From Micavibrio sp. (GTDB lineage: Bacteria > Pseudomonadota > Alphaproteobacteria > Micavibrionales > Micavibrionaceae): a stretch of 64,000 bases of DNA. The stretch lies in NCBI GenBank assembly GCA_030824965.1, contig JAPJQV010000006.1, forward strand, positions 82,237 through 146,236. The letters run 5' to 3'. Under the pieces are notes generated by a model. That model had not been told where the DNA came from. It saw only the letters and a list, made by a program, of their open reading frames with translations, and made no database searches. Positions 61,656 through 64,000 of the stretch are shown piece after piece. How positions within the stretch are numbered: the stretch's first letter is position 1; each line of letters begins with the position of its first letter. The position numbers and the translations under genes were made by a program.

Positions 61656-61690
61656 TTGACATATCTATTATTATAATAGAAATATGTCAA
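61656..61690 (-). promoter_or_regulatory. Palindromic operator over a leaderless promoter
   Basis: Outer arms TTGACATAT/ATATGTCAA (61656-61664, 61682-61690) and inner arms CTATTAT/ATAATAG (61665-61671, 61673-61679) make a nearly perfect 35-base palindrome. On the minus strand it contains TTGACA (61690-61685), 17 bases, and TAGATA (61667-61662), six bases before the lipoprotein ATG. The whole promoter is thus covered by a potential repressor site. Confidence 0.6.
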
Positions 61691-61698
61691 TAAAATTT

Positions 61699-62490
61699 TC
61701 AGGCAGCTTTTTCTTTTAACTTTTGCTGGATCCATAGAGCTTCCAGTTCCTCAAGGCTGAGATCAGTCATTTGCTTAGATGCTTCTTTAACTTCCTTTTC
61801 TATACCATTGAAACGGCTATAGAATTTTTGATTACATTTGGTGAGGGCTGTTTCGCAATCAAGTCCTAATTTGCGCCCTAGGTTAACAAAAGCAAAGAGA
61901 AGATCACCGAATTCTTCTTCTATATTAGTGGAAGAGTTATCTTTAATCTCTTGTTTTAGTTCACAAATCTCTTCTTCTATTTTGTCAAATACCCTCTGTG
62001 CATCCGGCCAATCGAAGCCAACCTTCGACGCTTTCTTTTGGAGCTTCTGAGCTCTCATAAGAGCCGGGAAATTAACGGGGACTTCGTCCAAAATGCTATT
62101 CAAGGGCAGGGACTTAGTCCCCCTTTCAGCCATTTTAATATCATCCCACTGAGCTAGAACAGCTTCAGCTGTCGATGCAGTTGTGTCCCCGAAAACATGC
62201 GGATGGCGGGAAACCATTTTATCAGCGATTCCTTTGGCTACCTCGTCAAAAGTGAATAAGCCGAGCTGACGGGCCATTTCCGATTGAAAAACCACTTGAA
62301 GGAGAAGGTCGCCAAGCTCTTCTTTGAAATTCTCCATATCACCTTTATGGATGGCATCCTGAACTTCATAAGCTTCTTCAATGGCATAAGGCGCAAGGCT
62401 AATAAAATCCTGCTCCAGATCCCAAGGACAACCGCTATTCCGATCACGCAATCGTGCCATTACCTTTAAGAGTTCGTCAATTCCAGCCAT
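61699..62490 (-). CDS. mazG: Nucleoside triphosphate pyrophosphohydrolase MazG
   Basis: A 263-residue two-domain MazG. The first domain begins with GCPWDLEQDF and carries EEAYEVQDAI and EELGDLLLQVVF; the second has EEICELKQEI and EEFGDLLFAFVN, both EExxE-type metal sites. It hydrolyses dNTPs/NTPs, cleaning non-canonical nucleotides and influencing ppGpp. Its location after hflX is usual in alphaproteobacteria, here with an unknown gene pair between. Confidence 0.94.
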   Translation of the reverse strand: MAGIDELLKVMARLRDRNSGCPWDLEQDFISLAPYAIEEAYEVQDAIHKGDMENFKEELGDLLLQVVFQSEMARQLGLFTFDEVAKGIADKMVSRHPHVFGDTTASTAEAVLAQWDDIKMAERGTKSLPLNSILDEVPVNFPALMRAQKLQKKASKVGFDWPDAQRVFDKIEEEICELKQEIKDNSSTNIEEEFGDLLFAFVNLGRKLGLDCETALTKCNQKFYSRFNGIEKEVKEASKQMTDLSLEELEALWIQQKLKEKAA

Positions 62491-62549
62491 TTGTGTAATC
62501 CTTTGAAGAACTACACCGTAACTATTTTAGAAAAGCAGTCCAGAAAAAC

Positions 62550-63095
62550 ATGAATTTTGAAAATGTTGCATCAATTCTAAAAACTGCATTCAATCTTAAA
62601 CCCTTGTCCAAATCCATAGAGTCAGAACCGCAATCAGGAATTATTTTATATTCAATAGCCGCTGACCAAACACCAATGGTGGTATTGATAAGGTGCTCGG
62701 ATGATAATTCAACTTCCAAATGGGAGATTCCGCAAAATCTCAATGCGTTCAGCAAAATTCTTATGAACTCAAAATCTGAGCCATTGCTGAAAAAATTAAG
62801 TGCTGACCGCATAGAGGCGCTTAATCCAGATGGAACGATCGGGGCCGTTCGGCTTATGCCAGATGAACGCCGGATTATTGAATCCTATCTGCATAGACAC
62901 TGGCAGAGCATCGGCAGGCCGGATATTGAAATCTTTCGATTAAATGACTTCATGGACTTTAGATCAAAGGAATTAAATCAACCAAATCAAATTGATATCC
63001 TGAAAAGATTTCGCGAAGTTTTTGGCATGAAGAACGTGATAAGGGAACTTGTTACCTTTCACGATAAATGGGACGATTCTTTTCTAGATAAGTGA
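62550..63095 (+). CDS. Hypothetical protein, 181 residues
   Basis: A soluble protein without signal peptide or membrane helix; one cysteine (LIRCSDD). A central segment (ESYLHRHWQSIGRPDIEIFRL, about 111-131) is rich in aromatic and basic residues. No family recognised. Divergent from mazG, 59 bases apart, with a weak ribosome site (AGAAAAAC). AT-richer than mazG's neighbours. Nothing else indicates function. Confidence 0.6.
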   Translation: MNFENVASILKTAFNLKPLSKSIESEPQSGIILYSIAADQTPMVVLIRCSDDNSTSKWEIPQNLNAFSKILMNSKSEPLLKKLSADRIEALNPDGTIGAVRLMPDERRIIESYLHRHWQSIGRPDIEIFRLNDFMDFRSKELNQPNQIDILKRFREVFGMKNVIRELVTFHDKWDDSFLDK

Positions 63096-63149
63096 AAGGT
63101 TTTCTTCCATGCAGGGCGAAACTTGTAATTTTAAATAATATAATACTCG

Positions 63150-63183
63150 AAAATTGACAATTTTACACTTTCTTGCCTAAGAT
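63150..63183 (+). promoter_or_regulatory. Promoter-like site with 15-bp palindrome in a convergent gap
   Basis: AAAATTG-A-CAATTTT (63150-63164) is a perfect palindrome containing TTGACA (63154-63159), followed after 18 bases by TAAGAT (63178-63183). No ORF of useful length follows before the convergent arsenite transporter gene. Another palindrome, AATATTC-CATAT-GAATATT, lies near 63206-63224. Confidence 0.3.
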
Positions 63184-63251
63184 GCCGATTAAACATAATG
63201 GGATAATATTCCATATGAATATTTAGCTTCTGTTTTAGCTAGGATAACTTT

Positions 63252-64000
63252 CTATTCCGTGAAGCAACGCCTCTTGAACCGCATAGCAACACTGACCATT
63301 GCGATTAAAATAGGCACTTCCACCAACGGCCCGATCACAGTGGCAAAAGCCACCGATGATCCTAGCCCAAAAGCGGCGATGGCGACAGCAATCGCCAGTT
63401 CAAAATTGTTGCTGGCGGCGGTGAAGGCAGCAGCGGTTGTCTTGCCGTAATCTGCGCCGATCATTTTTCCCATGATGAAACTGACAAAAAACATGACCAC
63501 AAAGTAGATCGCCAAAGGAATAGCGATGCGGATCACATCCATCGGTAATTCCAACACCGTGCCGCCCTTTAAAGAGAACATGGCCAGGATTGTCAAAAGG
63601 AGCGCAATCAATGTGACAGGGCCGATCTTAGGCAGGAAACGATTTTCATACCAGTCATGCCCTTTTTGTTTAAGCAGGATTTTGCGCGTCAGGAAGCCGG
63701 CAAGGAAGGGTATGCCGAGATAAATAAAGACGCTTTCTGCGATGGTGATAAAGCTGACATCAACGATCTGTCCGTCTAGCCCGAACAAAGGCGGAAGGAC
63801 ACTCAGGAAAAACCACGCATAGACGCTGAAAAACAATAGCTGAAAAACACTGTTAAAAGCCACGAGTGCTGCAACGTACTGATTATCGCCTTCGGCAAGC
63901 TGGTTCCAAACGATGACCATAGCGATGCAACGGGCAAGGCCGATTAGGATCAGGCCCGTCATATATTCGGGGTAATCGTGCAGGAAAAGAACTGCTAGGC
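63252..64000 (-). CDS. ACR3-family arsenite efflux transporter, 5' end outside window
   Basis: The C-terminal 249 codons (about 248 residues) of an ACR3 (ArsB, sodium-bile-acid-symporter fold) arsenite permease. The run ILIGLARCIAMVIVWNQLAEG matches the ACR3 signature; the Cys is the conserved residue needed for arsenite. Further helices follow to a basic tail (MRFKRRCFTE). The reading frame continues without an interruption to the window edge, so the gene is truncated only by the window. No ars regulator is visible. Confidence 0.93.
   Translation of the reverse strand, partial: LAVLFLHDYPEYMTGLILIGLARCIAMVIVWNQLAEGDNQYVAALVAFNSVFQLLFFSVYAWFFLSVLPPLFGLDGQIVDVSFITIAESVFIYLGIPFLAGFLTRKILLKQKGHDWYENRFLPKIGPVTLIALLLTILAMFSLKGGTVLELPMDVIRIAIPLAIYFVVMFFVSFIMGKMIGADYGKTTAAAFTAASNNFELAIAVAIAAFGLGSSVAFATVIGPLVEVPILIAMVSVAMRFKRRCFTE

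Noticed and set aside
1..64000. CRISPR arrays, rRNA or tRNA genes, insertion sequences, prophage
   Set aside because: No regularly spaced repeats, no tRNA cloverleaf in any gap, no transposase or integrase frame was found by reading through the gaps and proteins.

Overview
The window is a chromosomal stretch from an alphaproteobacterium. It consists mostly of long, conserved core-gene blocks whose order is characteristic of that class: rnj-DUF1467-proS-lolCD-dnaE, then rpsB-tsf-pyrH-frr-uppS-cdsA-dxr-rseP-bamA-ompH-lpxD-fabZ-lpxA-lpxI-lpxB, facing gltA, gltX, and ppiD-trpEGDC with lexA, comEC beside it, then tpiA-secG-pyrG-kdsA-eno-ftsB-pdhABC-lpd-lipA-COQ10-like, the ispDF-pgpA-cinA operon, and ntrYX-hfq-hflX-mazG. 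LpxI (not LpxH), a fused IspDF, an E1-beta with its own lipoyl domain, RNase J, a direct-repeat GTTC-N7-GTTC LexA box and NtrYX all agree with Alphaproteobacteria. Base composition is moderate to AT-leaning. I cannot name the genus; a free-living, Micavibrio-like lineage is only a guess. No rRNA, tRNA, CRISPR array, insertion sequence or prophage was seen.

Layout. 1-8256 (+): RNA decay, prolyl-tRNA synthetase, lipoprotein export, replicative polymerase. 8275-22787 (+): translation factors, then undecaprenyl phosphate, CDP-DAG, isoprenoid, outer-membrane assembly and lipid A genes. 22784-34222 is mainly minus strand (gltA, gltX, lexA, trp genes, ppiD) with comEC on the plus strand. 34308-46307 (+): glycolysis, secretion, CTP, KDO, enolase, division and pyruvate dehydrogenase. 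46330-47572: small genes of unknown function, the first AT-rich. 47633-50578 (+): lipoyl synthase, a small HD hydrolase, a COQ10/RatA-like protein and a periplasmic SIMPL protein. 50550-53631 (-): ispDF-pgpA-cinA-glycosyltransferase. 53703-60338 (+): ntrYX, an unknown gene, a HAD phosphatase, hfq, hflX. 60271-64000: unknown lipoprotein/membrane pair, mazG, an orphan gene and a truncated ACR3 arsenite exporter.

The genes work together mainly in envelope building: isoprenoid precursors (dxr, ispDF) feed uppS, cdsA and pgpA serve phospholipid synthesis, lpx and kdsA genes make lipid A-KDO, lolCD and bamA/ompH/ppiD/rseP handle outer-membrane proteins and lipoproteins. Central carbon flow (tpiA, eno, pdh, lpd, lipA, gltA) is the second theme.

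The most interesting departures from the usual plan are: a eukaryote/archaeal-type ProS sitting in the normal proS position; a two-gene orphan cassette between kdsA and eno that ends in a terminator hairpin reaching to within two bases of the eno start codon; dedA flanked by palindromic repeats between eno and ftsB; a tandem LexA-like box upstream of pdhA; intrinsic terminators placed inside coding sequence; an NtrX lacking the GAFTGA loop next to NtrY without NtrBC; a small RelA/SpoT-type HD protein; and an unknown lipoprotein/membrane pair whose promoter is covered by a 35-bp palindrome and appears leaderless. No single feature amounts to a proven new system.
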